Positions 10,851 through 23,545 are shown, counted from the first letter of the stretch. The stretch is 64,000 bases of DNA from Ryuthela nishihirai (GCA_038380435.1 JAWZYU010000009.1:67361901-67425900), one strand, 5' to 3'. Notes: generated by a model from the letters alone, not told the origin. Program-made: numbers and translations.

Positions 10851-11649
10851 CATATTGTATATATTAGATGATGACTAGTTATGTACTATAAATGAAATAT
10901 AAATACTTTTATATTCCTCAAACAAAATTGTTTTTCTAACTTTACAAGTCTGTAAATATATGTTTACGCGTTTCATTTTTCTTATGTGGCAAATTTTTTG
11001 TGACATGTAATGCATCCATGAGAAAATATTTCATGAGAACCACTAATCAATACACAGTCACGTACACACGAGTCCATGTACTGTACACAGTTTGTGTGAA
11101 TGACACTTTAGCTTATGAATGAGGTTAAATGTTAACTTTATATCATGTATAAGAGTACTGTGGTTTCTGATCTCTGGGTTGTGACATTTTAAAGTGTCGT
11201 TTGGCAATTTTTTCTGGTGCGAACCAGAAATAACTTTGATATCTTCTGCAAAACTGAAAGAACATTTGGGGTTTGATTATGGTAAAGTCATCTACACCCA
11301 GAGAGAGAGACGATGGAAGAAAGGTCCCGGCTAACCACAATATTTATACTTTTCTCTTATTTATTAATTTTTGATGTCTATATTGTCATGTGTTTGACAA
11401 TACAATTAGAAAAGCTCTTGTAATAGGATGCGTTGATATTTTAGTGATTCTAAAAATTAATCCAAATCCGAAATATTGTGATTTATTTTAAAATGTTCAA
11501 GACACGCATGAATTCTAAGCACCTAAATTTAAGAAAAGAAATATAAAGTGTGTTACAAACAAATTTAATAGCATTTTCTACAGAGATGGTGAAAGATGAA
11601 CTTATGAATTAACTAGAAATTCCATAGTTAGATCTATTATGACGTACAG
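10851..11649. other. No recognised feature
   Basis: AT-rich sequence, no repeat or gene recognised. Confidence 0.5.
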
Positions 11650-12190
11650 TGGGGTCATTAGGAAGGATTATTGTTTCTTGGTAGTATGAATAGGACGAAA
11701 TGGTGACAGGTTTCGTGACCCTTGATAGAATGGATGGAATGAGATAGGGACAGACACGTTTTGGCTGAGTGAATGGGTTGGTGACAGTTATTGGTCTCTG
11801 AACAAATAAATAGAGCGAGATTGTGACAAGTAATGCTCTTTGACTGAATGAATGGGATCGGATTGTGACGTGTTCTGTCCCTTGGAAGAGTGAATGGAGT
11901 GGAATGATGGTCGAGTGGATGTGGTGAGATAGTGACAGTTACTCTTCTTTATCTGAGTAAATGGTATGGTATGGTGAGAGGTATTTCTTATTGGTCAAGT
12001 GGATGAAATGAGATGGCGATGCTTATTACCCTTGATTGAATGAAGGAATGGATTTGTTATAGGTACTCCCCCTAGCAAAGCGGATGAAAGGAAATTGTGG
12101 AAGGTACTTCCCTTTATCGAAGTGGATGGAAGGAATTTGTGGAAATTACTTCCCTTGGCTGTATGGATGGGGTTAAATGGAAAAGGTTGC
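11650..12190. repeat. Degenerate ~45-bp minisatellite
   Basis: About eleven diverged units follow the pattern (A)GTTATTACCCTTGACTGAAT, GGATGGGATGAGATTGTGAC. The recurring landmarks are 'cccttg', 'gaatggatg' and 'gagattgtgacag'. Units vary in length from about 40 to 55 bases and no two are identical, which indicates an old array. Confidence 0.7.
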
Positions 12191-12985
12191 TGCCAATAAA
12201 GCCCTCGGAACCAAGACTTGAGCTCAAAGACAACTAGAAAATGGGTAAAGCAAGAAAAGACTAGGGTTTGTTTTTGTTTTTTTTTTGTTATAGAGCAGGC
12301 TGGTTTTGGGTGTTTTATTTAGGAATGCGTTCTGTGAATTTCTTTTGGATAATGAATTTGAGCTGACGTGAATTTTTTGGTAATAATTTGAGATAGTTGA
12401 AAATTCTGATGCGCGAAAGTTTATGCGTATGCATATAAATATATGTGCATTTCATGTGGTACTTTTTTGATACTTATTCTGCGGTTGAATTACAAATTAT
12501 TTACGCAACAGAGATAAAAAGTAAATCTGCAAAAAGTTTTAGAAATAAGAAACTTAAATTACTTTAGTAGAAATCTCTTGAAACGTAACTTTCAAATTAT
12601 TATTCTAATAATTTGAAAAAACATAATATTTTATTACTCAAATCTGTAACGTGTACGAATGAAGAGTTATTTTTTTTACTCATTAATTACCTTCTGGATG
12701 ACAGAGAAGAAAAAAATACGAAAACAATTTTTTTATTTGGCAGAGTCTCAGTAAAGTTTCTTTTGCAGCGTCAGCCTAAAATAAAAAGCAAAAAAGAGAA
12801 ATAAAAATTATTTTTGTGAATGAGTTAAAATTCGCGACTTCGATAGCAACCGCGAGAGGAAAATGCTCCAAGTCGTGAAAAGAGGTCTGCGTCGCCGATA
12901 TTGATGGTTTAAAGTGCAAAGTTGCAGAAAGTGCTTTAATAAACATCGCAAGGGAGATTAGTCGTAAGTAATTGCAGTGTTACAG
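12191..12985. other. No recognised feature
   Basis: AT-rich; nothing supported. Confidence 0.5.
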
Positions 12986-12989
12986 TTGT

Positions 12990-13565
12990 CTTAATCTAAT
13001 TATGGAAACGTCTCTCCCTTTCACATTTTATCACTAACACTGTGATTAGAACCTCGGTAATGATCGTCTCGCCGTGGTTCCATAAACGAAGCTGAAGTGT
13101 ACGACAATTTGATGCTCCCTTATCTTTATTCATAAAATCATTTGGAACGAATTATCCCAATCATTGCCGTCTAATGGTGCGTCCAGCACTAATGAATGCA
13201 GTGAGGCCTCTTTCGATTGAAGACGTGGCAGATCCCTGTTCAATTATCTGCACGTCCTTATCTTCGTACTCCTTAACCCCATCACATCATTAAATACGCA
13301 TCTCCCTTTCGCTACAATCAACAAAAGTCGAGTTATCGGATGAACTATGCCGGACGAAACTGTCTGGATGTTGAGGAACGAATCGGTGAAGAAGAGTGAA
13401 GAGATGGGCTCCCCGAGAAAAAAGCAGATCTTGGTCAATTGTTTTAAGTGGGAGCGCCGAGATGGGATGCGATTATGGATACAATGCTTTTCTCCCCTGT
13501 CCTTCTCCTCCCCTGCTCTCATTGTGCTCGCACTACTAAAAACACAAACCATTAGGAGCGGCTAA
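12990..13565. other. Moderate-GC, repeat-free block; possible conserved non-coding DNA
   Basis: The block is richer in mixed sequence than its surroundings, lacks recognisable repeats and contains several homeodomain-like cores (TCTAATTATGG near 12996, CTAATGAATG near 13190). Open frames of 102 codons (minus, 13244-13552) and 72 codons (plus, 13347-13565) overlap but match no family I recognise. A regulatory element or a diverged exon is possible. The evidence is compositional only. Confidence 0.25.
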
Positions 13566-13773
13566 TTTATAAAGAAATGAAACGAAGCTTAGTTTAGGGA
13601 GATTAGAATGACGAAGTTGGTTTTCTTAGAAAGAAATTGGCTTGGGGGAAAGAAACAAGCTTTTTGCAGACCAATTACTGTTTTCTGAAAATTTTTATGT
13701 AGCGAAGCGAGAATAGTATTTTTATATTTAAACATTTCTTTATGATGCATAAATTGATTACAATTGCTAATGT

Positions 13774-14022
13774 CAGGTCCTGTTCTAGAAGAACTAAAGG
13801 GGGAGGTGGGGGGAGAGAAACAAAGTGATCTGACTAAAAGGGGAGGATGTAGATCAAGTTGAAATGAACAGGAACGCCACTCCGTTTTAGTTGTTTTTAA
13901 TAAATCTTGTGAAAAAATAGGGAAATTTACATATATTTAATATTTTTCGCCTCCACTCTGGTTATTAGTATTTTCAAAGTGGGGTCCCTCCCACTAGGTT
14001 TATCCTCCCGAATCTGGTCCTG
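13774..14022. mobile_element. hAT-m1 MITE, copy 2
   Basis: Left end CAGGTCCTGTTCTAGA and inverted right end CAGGACCAGATTCGGG. Flanking octamers gctaatgt (13766-13773) and gttaatgt (14023-14030) agree at 7 of 8 positions. Inner G-rich and C-rich runs match copies at 2143 and 30751. The element is non-autonomous at 249 bp. Confidence 0.7.
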
Positions 14023-14030
14023 GTTAATGT

Positions 14031-15715
14031 CTTTCATTTTATAAGTGGTTTTTCGGAAAAATTAATTGCTTCAAAATATTTGTTTCTCATTCTTTTTGTT
14101 TAAAAGCCGTTACGCGATCGTCTCTAATGAATTATGAACATAGACAAGAAGAAAGTCAGTAAAGTTTAGAGTTAAGTGCAAAAACTCCAACCCATTCAAA
14201 TCTTTGTGCAGCCAGCTCACAAATCGGAAAATATAAACAAAAATATTTTTTTTAAATCTGGCTTTGCTAAGTTAATGGTGCTTTAATAAGACGAAATATT
14301 AAAATTTAAATAAAATAATATAACTAGCTGCAACGACATTGAAGCCGTATTCAGCAGCTGATTTCTGGAATTCAGTCCAGTCCCTCACATACTTCTTCGG
14401 TAAGCCATTTTCTATTTTGACATTAAAACAAAATTTTTTTAATATTTATTTTTTTCTCTTATCATTTTGTACTTTTTCCTTAGAAAAGTAAAATTGAATA
14501 AACAAAGTTTATCTTTTTTCATTTCACCTTTCTCCCAAATTTTGCCCCACAGCAAGCGTAATATTTTTTTTCTATTCTGCAGATGCCAAAAAACATTTGT
14601 GCATCACTGGTTTAGAGCATTCTACTTTCGCAATAGATTGTGTAAAAGAGGAAGTTATTAATTAAAGGACTCTTTTCAGTTTTTTTAAGAATTTTATTTA
14701 GTTTAATGAACTAGATGGGTGTTCATTTTGTTTCGAAAGTGCAATAGGCAATTTGCAGTTAATAATTTCCGAGCTGTCAATTGATATTGAAAGATGTGGG
14801 CGTGACCTTAAAGTGTCACCAAAATACAGGGATGGCCCACATATTATGCATTGAATGATAAATTACACTTACTGGACCGTTTCGTTTGTTACAGACAGAG
14901 CCACCATGCCTACCATTTTCTACTAGAGGTAAAGTTTCTTTATTGCTTGAGGTGAGAGATCTCAGTGTCATCCGATTTGCTACGTTCACAAAGGTTCTTT
15001 GCTGAAGTCCATTGTGGACTTATCCGTGATAGAAAACTTCAGTATAAATCGAAGTATGATTTGCAGGATTTGTATAGAATGGATCACAATCATGTCTGTG
15101 TACTCAAACTGGTAACTCAGGTATGTGAGATAGTTATCATGTATGGGAATATGACTGGGATGATTGATCTTCAGCAAAGATGTCCAGAAAAGCTTCCCAC
15201 TGTCTCAACACTCGATGCTCATCACCGTATTGAGCACTGCATTACGTAGAATGTGAAGCAGGAGGGCAACAGATCGATCAGTGAAGACGGAGATGATGTC
15301 GATGTTGTAGATAACGTTGCCATGTGGTTGTCGATGTTGTAGTCCATACATACTCGTCACAATTCATGATGAGCCTGTGCACGCTGTGGAATTAGTGACA
15401 ATAGAGTTGGGAAAATCCTACGAGGAAACCCAATCTACTCATACCACAGTTTTAAACATCGAATTCTGCTCATTGGGAGTGGTGCCCGTTTCTTCAGGTG
15501 ACCGGACTGTTACAACTTTCTCCTGAATGCTTTTGAAGCAGATCTATCATTCATCTTGAACTGATGAAGAGAAATTGCATCTTGGATGATGCATTCTGCA
15601 GATATAATGAACATTATTAGGCGTCGAAAAACTCGTTCTGCGAAAGAAATGTCATCATCATCAGGTGCAATGTTTCATAGGACAATCATATTATAGGTCA
15701 TTGTGTTCTTATGCA
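14031..15715. other. No recognised feature
   Basis: The interval includes a 94-codon frame at 14965-15249 and a 69-codon frame at 15317-15526. Neither shows a motif I recognise. A diverged transposase belonging with the Tigger-like element downstream is conceivable, but no catalytic motif was seen. Confidence 0.4.
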
Positions 15716-16531
15716 CAGTCGAAAATATTTAACGCGAGACGGATAAGGCGAAATATCGGTTAATGCGAGATTAAAATTTGATCCGTTCCTATGAGAATAC
15801 TTTTACATTCATAAGTATTCTTGTAACGCGAAACGGATAACACGAAAATATCGCTTAACTCGAAACTTTCGTACTTTTTATTCAGGCTTCCTCGGGTAAC
15901 AAGAAATTTTATAGAAGACTGAAAGGACGTAATCCCAACCACTGTTTGATAACTTCTGAGCAGCTTCAAATTTCTTGCAAATTAGTTATTTAACAGCGAC
16001 TATAAATACACTGGTGTGTTTTAGACTCGACACCAGAGCAGCAGGTTAATAATTCTACCTGCCGACATGGGCATCGACGGAGGTGGGCAAGAGGGACAGT
16101 TGTTCCGCATCCAAAAAATGATCGAAATATTAATTTCTGTTGAATATTATCAGGTTTACGAAAAACACTTTTTGCCTTAAAGAATTTTTTAACGCGAAAA
16201 AAATTAAAAAACATTTTAAAATGCTTTTTCCCCCCCCATCATGGAAAAATTCCCGTCGACACCCATGTCTGCCGATTATGATGGTAGGTTCCTGATCTTC
16301 GCTTAGATTGTCGATCCCTGATTAAACCTTAATTTGGAATAACATCCATAATGAAGTTTCGATGAGCTCAAGCCCCAGATCTTTAATCAATAAAGACTCA
16401 CTGAGTCTTTGTCTTGATCTTCACTCTCAAAATGCAGTGTAGGCTGTGAATAGGTTTAGGAGTCAACAAGACAAATGTATTAATCAATAGACTATTAATG
16501 CGAAATTTTGTTAATACGAAATTTTACACTG
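15716..16531. mobile_element. Tigger/pogo-like non-autonomous element
   Basis: The left end begins CAGTCGAAAATATTTAACGC and continues GAGACGGATAAGGCGAAAT. The inverted right end begins CAGTGTAAAATTTCGTATTA and continues through TTTCGCATTAAT. Repeated 'aacgcgaaa' and 'ggataa' motifs are typical of Tigger ends. The TA target duplication is not visible, so either the boundary is off by a few bases or the site has decayed. An hAT-m2 copy is nested at 16066-16267. Confidence 0.45.
16066..16267. mobile_element. hAT-m2 MITE nested in the Tigger-like element
   Basis: Ends CATGGGCATCGACGG and inverted CATGGGTGTCGACGGG. Flanking octamers cctgccga (16058-16065) and tctgccga (16268-16275) agree at 7 of 8. 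The inner sequence (GGACAGTTGTTCCGC, AAAAATGATCGAAATATTAA) is shared with 22130-22568 and 36224-36612. Confidence 0.7.
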
Positions 16532-17500
16532 GTTCCTTGAATTTCTTTTTAACCGTTTTTGCACTTCATTCTGAATTCTGTGCAATATTTAGGACATAGC
16601 TTCTCTTATAGGCAGCAATATTTTTTGACACTTTCTTGTGTTCTGATGGATTGAACCGTAATTTATTTCAGTAAATTCCTCCTAAAACTTATGTATTAAC
16701 GGTTCCTAATTTCACCTATAACGATAGAGTGATCTTTTATTTCTATAAATGTTTACAAGAGTAAAAAGAAATTACTATTTTTTGGGGGAAAAAAATGCTT
16801 TTAGCTTCCACTATTGTATGCAGTGTTAGCTTCACTCCTTTACTTTATTCCCAACAAAGAAAAACGAATATATATTATATATAGCGATATAAGGTAATGA
16901 ATAAATGATTGCAAAAAAATTCGAAAAGCAAAATAAAGTCGTTTTCTTGCAACAGATGAATCGGATGTTACAGGCCACTCATGTCCATAGGGCAAAGCAA
17001 GAGCTTCTTAGAAATTCATGCCTCAATATATTGCATATTTCTTGACATTCGTAAACTGGAAGCGATGTAGATGAAAATATAACACAACTATATTACTTCT
17101 TTCTTTCTTTTGTAACGGAGAGAGAGGTTTCTTCGATTTTTTTAAACGTGAACTCAACTCAATTTCTTCAGTCCATTTATATTTCGCAGAAATACGAAGA
17201 ATATTTTTCTTGCACAAGAAACGATTGATTATGATCTATGGATGGTTAAATCTGTGGTTAAACAGAGTAACATTTGCTTCTTATTCTCTTTTTTACCGAA
17301 ATGGGACATGATTAATCTAGGCTAGCCCGATTTATTTTTGACTAGAGCAAAAAAAGAAATAAACTCTCAGATTTTGAGATATAATGGTCTACCCAATTTT
17401 GAGTACAGGATTGTTTCGGTATGTTTCAGTTGTACTAAGTACTGAAACACTTGATTTTCAGGCAAGTTTACTTTTTGTCTAGAATATGAATATTTGAACT
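16532..17500. other. No recognised feature
   Basis: AT-rich with short frames only. Confidence 0.5.
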
Positions 17501-17504
17501 AGAA

Positions 17505-17665
17505 TAAAGCCCTATCTGGTATAATGGTTCTCGTATCTGATTACTTAAGCCAACAAGTGTATGTATGTGTTGTATGTTGGATGAGAAACCAGGATAAACT
17601 TTTAGGTGTTATCCGTCCTTTGTCTAGGAAATGCTTTCTACTCTTGAAAAAAAAAAGAAATAGAG
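17505..17665 (+). repeat. SINE-C copy
   Basis: The head is CTATCTGGTATAATGGTTCT, with a tRNA-like body. The downstream GAGAAACCAGGATAAAC and TTATCCGTCCTTTG blocks are shared with 46488-46855, and it ends in an A-run near 17650. The B-box is not clear, so this is an old copy. Confidence 0.5.
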
Positions 17666-18506
17666 AGCAACACTTTTGTAAGACGGGTCTGTAAAACATG
17701 TCTGCCTTTTTCTCATTTTTCTGAGGTCTTTTGCCACAACACTGTTAAAAAATCTATTCGGGAATCTATTGTTCAGCATGAGGGCAACATGTTCCAACCA
17801 ACGCAGTCTCTACATACATAAGATACTTGCTTCAAGTGTACTGTTTAAGATGTTTTCTGACTCTCTCTTTAAACTCACATTCATTAATTTTAAAATGAAA
17901 AATAAAATTTCTTGTTATCTTACTTATAAAGGGTCCATGTTTCACTACCAAAGCAACCTTTAGAACAAACCAAAATATTGTATAAATTAATTGTGATCTT
18001 CAGATCTATATGCCTATTTTCTCTCCTATTCCCTATAGTATAAACAGCAATGTCTATTCTCCTGTTTATTTCACATCGCACATTAACAATGTCTGTTTCA
18101 CAACTTCGGAGATCTGGGTTTCATCATTCCTAATCTAGTACTGTTTTGTTATTGTTTCCTCTGATATTTTTTTTTAATTAACCTTGATACTTTGGTGAAG
18201 TTTTTACTAAAACTGCGGAAGAACTTAGTTTCGTTTTGACTAACGGTTCATAGGATTTTTCAAACAAATTCTAAGCCAATTAGGAAAAGTGTAGGGTAAT
18301 TTCCACTCCCTTTCTTATTGCACTATTCGTAAAACAACTTTGTATGTTAGTGGCCAATCTTCCTTATTTTCTGCGATAATATATCAAATGGCTGCTTGAA
18401 TTAAATATAATATCATGATGGGAAAATATTTAAATTTTGATTACAATTATCAGAAAAGAGTGAGACTTGAGGACAATACATATTGCTCCAAAAGAATGAG
18501 ACTTTA
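17666..18506. other. No recognised feature
   Basis: AT-rich; nothing supported. Confidence 0.5.
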
Positions 18507-18514
18507 GTGATAAG

Positions 18515-21500
18515 CAGTGGTGAAAGTAGACCGGTACGCGCCGGTACGCCGAACCGGCAAGAAATTATCTGCCGGTATGACGTACCTGTAAGACATTTTT
18601 CGGTAGTGGATTCGTTAATGATTTCTTTTTCCCCCTTAATGCTTCTTCAGCCGAGAATTTTTTTTTAAAGCGAACCATTCCTTTTAAGAAAAACTCGTCT
18701 GTTTTTAATTGCATTACTACAGTTTAACCCTTTAGATACAGAGTTGTTTAGAAATCGGATACTTGAGATTTCATTTCTGCCGATAGGGAGAGCTTGCAAT
18801 TGGAAGTAGTGTTTTCTTTCTTGGAACGATTAGCAAGGAAATCGGGTATAGACAGCAGAACTAGACAGACATAGACGGCTCCAACCAAACCCGTCTTTCG
18901 GGGAGTCGTTAAGAGTTCACGGACAATGTATGTTCTCATCCGTCGTAGCTGTCTGGGTTCGGTATTAATCACTATCAGAGGCAGAACTGGGAAAACGGGG
19001 AGGTAAATCAAAGAAAGGATAAGAACTCACTTAGACATTGAAATCTATTGCAAAGCAGCGTGTACTTGTGGTTTTAAAATTTCCGTTTTCAAAATATATA
19101 TATTTTTATATTCTTATGTTTCTCTTTTCATATTATAAATGTTTTGAATTGAAAATTCTAAACATTTCTGAAAATAACGGAAGAGAGTTTAATGGGAGCG
19201 ATGGGGCACAGGCTTCCCAAAAATTAAGTAATGAGTTTGAAGGGGGAGGGGGGGGTTAATGTAAAATCATGGAAAAACAGATTTTTAAAAATTATTTTTT
19301 TTTAAATTAATCACTTTACATTACACTACTGGAGTAACCATAACAGAAAAACTAATACACGTTCTTTTAATTTTATTTTCCCACAAAATTTGGCATATAA
19401 TTTTTTAAACATAATTTTCACTTAGCACACCTCTCTTAATATTAAGGCAGGAAATATTTGCTATGAATTGCAAATATTAAGTTGTCCTTCCTAGCCATTT
19501 CAGAACTGGTGGTCTGTTTCGTCATCTCCTAAACATCTGAGAATTCTAAACAGACATGTATTCAAAGCATACACACACACATACACAGTAAGAGAATACG
19601 CACACTCCTAAACTCTACGACTGAAATTGTTTGGAAGTTTAAAAAAAATTGGTGTATATTAATTTAAATTTTTTAATTTGAATCTAATTATAAACTTTAA
19701 GAAAAGAAAGTAAATATATTTATTTACTCTAGATAAGTTTATTTGAATATTAAATGAAAGGTATTATACCTCTATCGAATGTTTACTTTCTCCCTCGTCG
19801 CTCCTCATGAGGTTAACTTTAGGCCCAAGAAAACTTTTTTTCCACCTGAGTCTCGTCGCCAATATACTACTGAGGAAAACGATTTTGGGATTTTTATTTC
19901 AGTGCAGTTAATTTGTTTATAGAGTTTGTAGAGAAAACTTCAGATTGCTGTAAATTTTCTCTTTGTAAGTAACCATATTCCAATTTTTGGTTTGTGTGTT
20001 TGTTTGATGTTAAATCTCAAAATCTCAATCTTGATGTTAACTCTGCAAAATAATGAATGCGTTTGAAAAATCTCTTGACTCTTAATACGTACCTGCAGTA
20101 TGAGATTTTCGACATCTAAAAAAGGCCCATACTCAAGGCAATTGCAATGATGAATCCTTCTCATATTTTATCAGTAGTTTATACTGAACAACCAGTTTCG
20201 ACTTTTACAACCACTATCATTTTCACTGAATTCAGCATATTTGTTAATATTGACCCGCAGATGTCAACATTGTCGTCTGTAAAAAAAGAAGTTTCAAATA
20301 ATGGATAGCTAATGATAAAGTATAGTTCAATAATAAGGCCCATAGAAGATTCAAAATTATTAACAAAAACTGCGTCATTGATAACTGGCATCCGTCAAAT
20401 TTATTGAGCTTGACATCGTCCTTGTGATCAAGTGGTTTACACGCTTTGCTCAAGTTTATGGGACCTGGATTCTAGACCCTACAGACATGGCTATTGTCTT
20501 TCTGCGGAGATCTCGCCTTCATAATAGGTCATCTCACGTCTTTAATCTACAGGCTCTTATCAGACCAGTGATAAACAGCTGTTTGAGAGGCGTAAAAAAT
20601 TATCAACTAAGAATTTAATTCTCTAATGCTTTTTCATCATTTGCATCCCTTTAGTATCAGAATTTATAGTATTTTTATACATACTAGTTACGTCGAGCCG
20701 TTTCAGATTCCCAAATGTCAAAATCGTTATAATAAAAAGAAATTATGATTATCAATTTATAATAAAGATGTTTTTCCTTAGAAACATTGATGAAATTATT
20801 ATCAACTTTTTAATTACACCAAACAATAAATTTGATATAAAAATAATGCTGTAGCATGATTTGGATTCTGCTTTAACGAACAATGCTGTGGAACTGAAAG
20901 AAGAAGCCCAGCAGTTTTGCATTAAAGAAAAGCGAGGTTACTCTTCTTGGAACCTTTTATCGGAGAGGATTAAGGTTAGGAGAGAACAGAAAGAATTCTG
21001 CCAGGTCCACTAGAAGAGTGGCGTTGAAGTTTGCAATTAGCGGCTACCTCTTAAGGGGGAAAGGAATCCAGCATGAGAGATAAGGAGAGTTTGGGATGCA
21101 ATAGTCTTCTGCACATCGGACTGCAGTGGTATCCAAATAGTAAAAGCATTCACGCACAGCCAACCTAATAGTTGCCATTTCCACTCTGTGGTATTAGCGT
21201 TGCAGAATCGCTAAACATTTCTCATTAAGGTGAAGGCAAGGTCTATATTGAGGTCAAATCATATGTAAAGTTAAGCGTGCCAACAAATCACGTATATCAC
21301 GTGTAAAAGTGAAATGATTAATTTTTCTACTGCAGGAATGACCAACTTATAGTAACCGAGACAAGAGTGGAAGCTAGATGAATTTGCTTGGCACACAAAA
21401 GCGCTCAACAAAATAATCGCGTAACTTTTTTTTGGCAAAAATTACTCTTTTCCTACCTCAATTTGGATGCGAAAACTCTGCAGATTCATATCTATTATCG

Positions 21501-22020
21501 GGGATAAGTCAGAGGCGAAATTTCAGTATGATTGATTAAGCTTTATAAATTTTAAAGGCTATTCCAAATCTCTGATAAATATTATTCTAAAAAATACTAT
21601 ATTTGGCTTCTGAGTTTAAAATATGCAAGTTGAGTATTCAAAATTACAATACGAGAGAAACGTTAATTTTTCTTTCTAAAAAATTTCTTTAAGTACGAAA
21701 AAAATTTTAAAAACATCCAAATCATATAATTATTTTTTTCAATAAGATTGAAATCCAAGAATACAACAGAATCAGCAAATATTTAAATATATTAATATTT
21801 ATTTCACATTAAAAATCCCTAAATCATTCACTACTTGCGGAAAACAAATGGTAAGTGAGAAAATCTAAGAGAACTATACTTTACTTACTTACCACACACG
21901 TCAATTTATTAACCCCTGTAAGACGACTGCACTGGAGTGACGCCTGTGTGTGTGCGATTTTCCACACATAGCTATGCTTTGAAGCGTACCGCTAAGAAAT
22001 AAAATCTACTTTCATCACTG
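18515..22020. mobile_element. 3.5-kb hAT element, decayed
   Basis: The left end is CAGTGGTGAAAGTAGA and the inverted right end CAGTGATGAAAGTAGA, 15 of 16 identical. The flanks gtgataag (18507-18514) and gtgacaag (22021-22028) form an 8-bp target duplication with one mismatch. GC-rich subterminal motifs (CCGGTACGCGCCGGTACGCC on the left, GCGGTACGCTTC inverted on the right) resemble those of known hAT elements with this terminus. The 3506-bp length fits an originally autonomous copy, but no transposase frame could be recognised; the interior is AT-rich and stop-filled. A degraded SINE-B lies inside at about 20426-20600. Confidence 0.7.
20426..20600 (+). repeat. Degraded SINE-B head
   Basis: GATCAAGTGGTTTACACGCT, then GGGACCTGGATTCTAGACCC and TCTTTCTGCGGAGATC follow the order of the SINE-B head and body. 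The conserved 3' motif is not preserved. Confidence 0.45.
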
Positions 22021-22129
22021 GTGACAAGTAATGGAAACTATTTTTTTCACTTTATTATTCAAGTTTTTATTCCTGAGCTACCTCTCGTTTAAGCAATTTC
22101 AGCCCATGCATAACAGAAGTCTGGATTAA

Positions 22130-22568
22130 GAATGGTCGTTAGCAGGATTGGTATAGGGTTGGAAAGTGGAGCAACTGCCCACTCTGGAAAAATTATCGAA
22201 AAATTAATTTATGATGAACAGTATCAGGTGTACAAAAACTTACTCCATTGTTTCCATAACGAAATGTAGTTGATTTTTCTACGCTTTATTTTGTTTTTCT
22301 AAGTAGGCTATTCATTAAAAAATTTTAATATAAAAAAACGATTTTTACGTGTATTTTTGATAATAAGTTTCCCGTTTATTTCGTTTTGATTTTGGCCAAT
22401 ATAGTTGTATTATGCTATGATGTATGCATAATTGCTAAATTCAATTCTTATTTCTTGAACATTGATATGTTTTGAAACAGTGATACCCTCCTGTCCATGA
22501 ATATTTTTTGTCCGTCCCTAAAACATTTTTGTCCCCTATACTGAAAAAATTCTTGCCAATCCCCATGA
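22130..22568. mobile_element. hAT-m2 related element, diverged
   Basis: Shares a long colinear stretch with 36224-36612: GGAAAAATTATCG, then TTAATTTATGAT, a TGATTTTTCTACG-like block and TTTTTGATAATAAGTTTCCC. The right end reads (inverted) CATGGGGATTGGCAAG. The left terminus is decayed and the target duplication was not found. Confidence 0.5.
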
Positions 22569-22734
22569 ATTAGGAAGTTTAATCTCATAGCGAAATTTTA
22601 CATATCCCCCCGCTCTACATACAGGAGACGACAAAAATTGAAAATGAAACTGACTGCAAAATGAAACAGACTGCAAAAATGAAACGTTGCAAAGAAAACA
22701 CTTTCCTTCAAAGGTGACGAAGTACTACGATCGA

Positions 22735-23545
22735 TGCCTTAGTCAACTCTTGATTTATAAGCCCGTCACCCTGACCCCTATTTGACCTTGAACGGGGCAC
22801 CTATCTGAATCCCTCTTATTTCTGAGTTTTAGTTCCGAAATAGCCCTATTCACCAATTTTCAACTCTCCATCACCAGTATATTGAATTTGACTTTCGACC
22901 TCAAAGGAGCCATCGCATCCACATTTTGGCACAATTTCTAAGATCTATAACTTAAGATACGCAATTCAGTCCAATTACACCAGGACACCAATATTTAGCT
23001 GCCGAGTGGTTAGCTACTGATCTAAGGGACCTGGGTTCATGCCCTGGGTAAGGCATGGATGTTTGTGTGGTTTTTCTGCTGAGGTCCTGTCATCCTCACA
23101 AACTTTCTACTATGGCATATAAATTGACAGGCTTCTGTAAGATCTCTGTGGTAAGCAGCTGCTTGAGGGGGTATTTATTTATTTCTAACATCGACAGATC
23201 TTCATTTGACCTTTGACCTCGAAGAACCCATCAATTTCGCGACATTTCTGAGATCTACCACTCAAAATACTCCCAGGAACCAATTTTTAGCTCTGTAGCA
23301 CCTATAGATCTAAATCTGACCTTTGACCTCGGAGGACCCTCCAGATCCGAAATTTTCTAACGTTTCCATCTACAACCCGAAACATCCCGAGACCTCAACT
23401 TTTATCTTTCCATTATTCGTAGATCATGGTTTGACCTCTATTTGACCTTAAAAGACACATCAGAGGTCAAATTTGGGATTTTTCCCGAGATCTTCGACCC
23501 TGATTACCATTTAGGGCAACTTTTCAGAGCTCTACCATTTCTGCA
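22735..23545. repeat. ~110-bp tandem array with direct-repeat hormone-receptor-like motifs
   Basis: Diverged units carry 'TTTGACCTTTGACCTCGAAG', 'TTCTGAGATCTACAACTC' and 'CACCAATTTTTAGCTC' landmarks. TGACCTTTGACCT occurs at 23207-23219 and 23317-23329, 110 bp apart. It is, on the other strand, a perfect AGGTCA direct repeat with a 1-bp spacer. TGACC(C/T) pairs with a 5-bp spacer occur at 22772-22788 and 23432-23448. A SINE-B copy interrupts the array at about 22999-23187. A function in nuclear-receptor binding is inference. Confidence 0.65.
22999..23187 (+). repeat. SINE-B copy inside the 110-bp array
   Basis: The head GCCGAGTGGTTAGCTACTGA is followed by a B-box-like GGTTCATGCCC, the TTTTTCTGCTGAGGTCCTGT body and the AAGCAGCTGCTTGAGGGGG 3' motif, then TATTTATTTATTTC. 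It is inserted after a CACCAATATTTAGCT landmark of the host array. Confidence 0.8.

Noticed and set aside
14820..16325. CAGGGATGGCCC near 14827 paired with a later TCCCTG as a hAT element
   Set aside because: The supposed right end matches over only a few bases and no target duplication was found.
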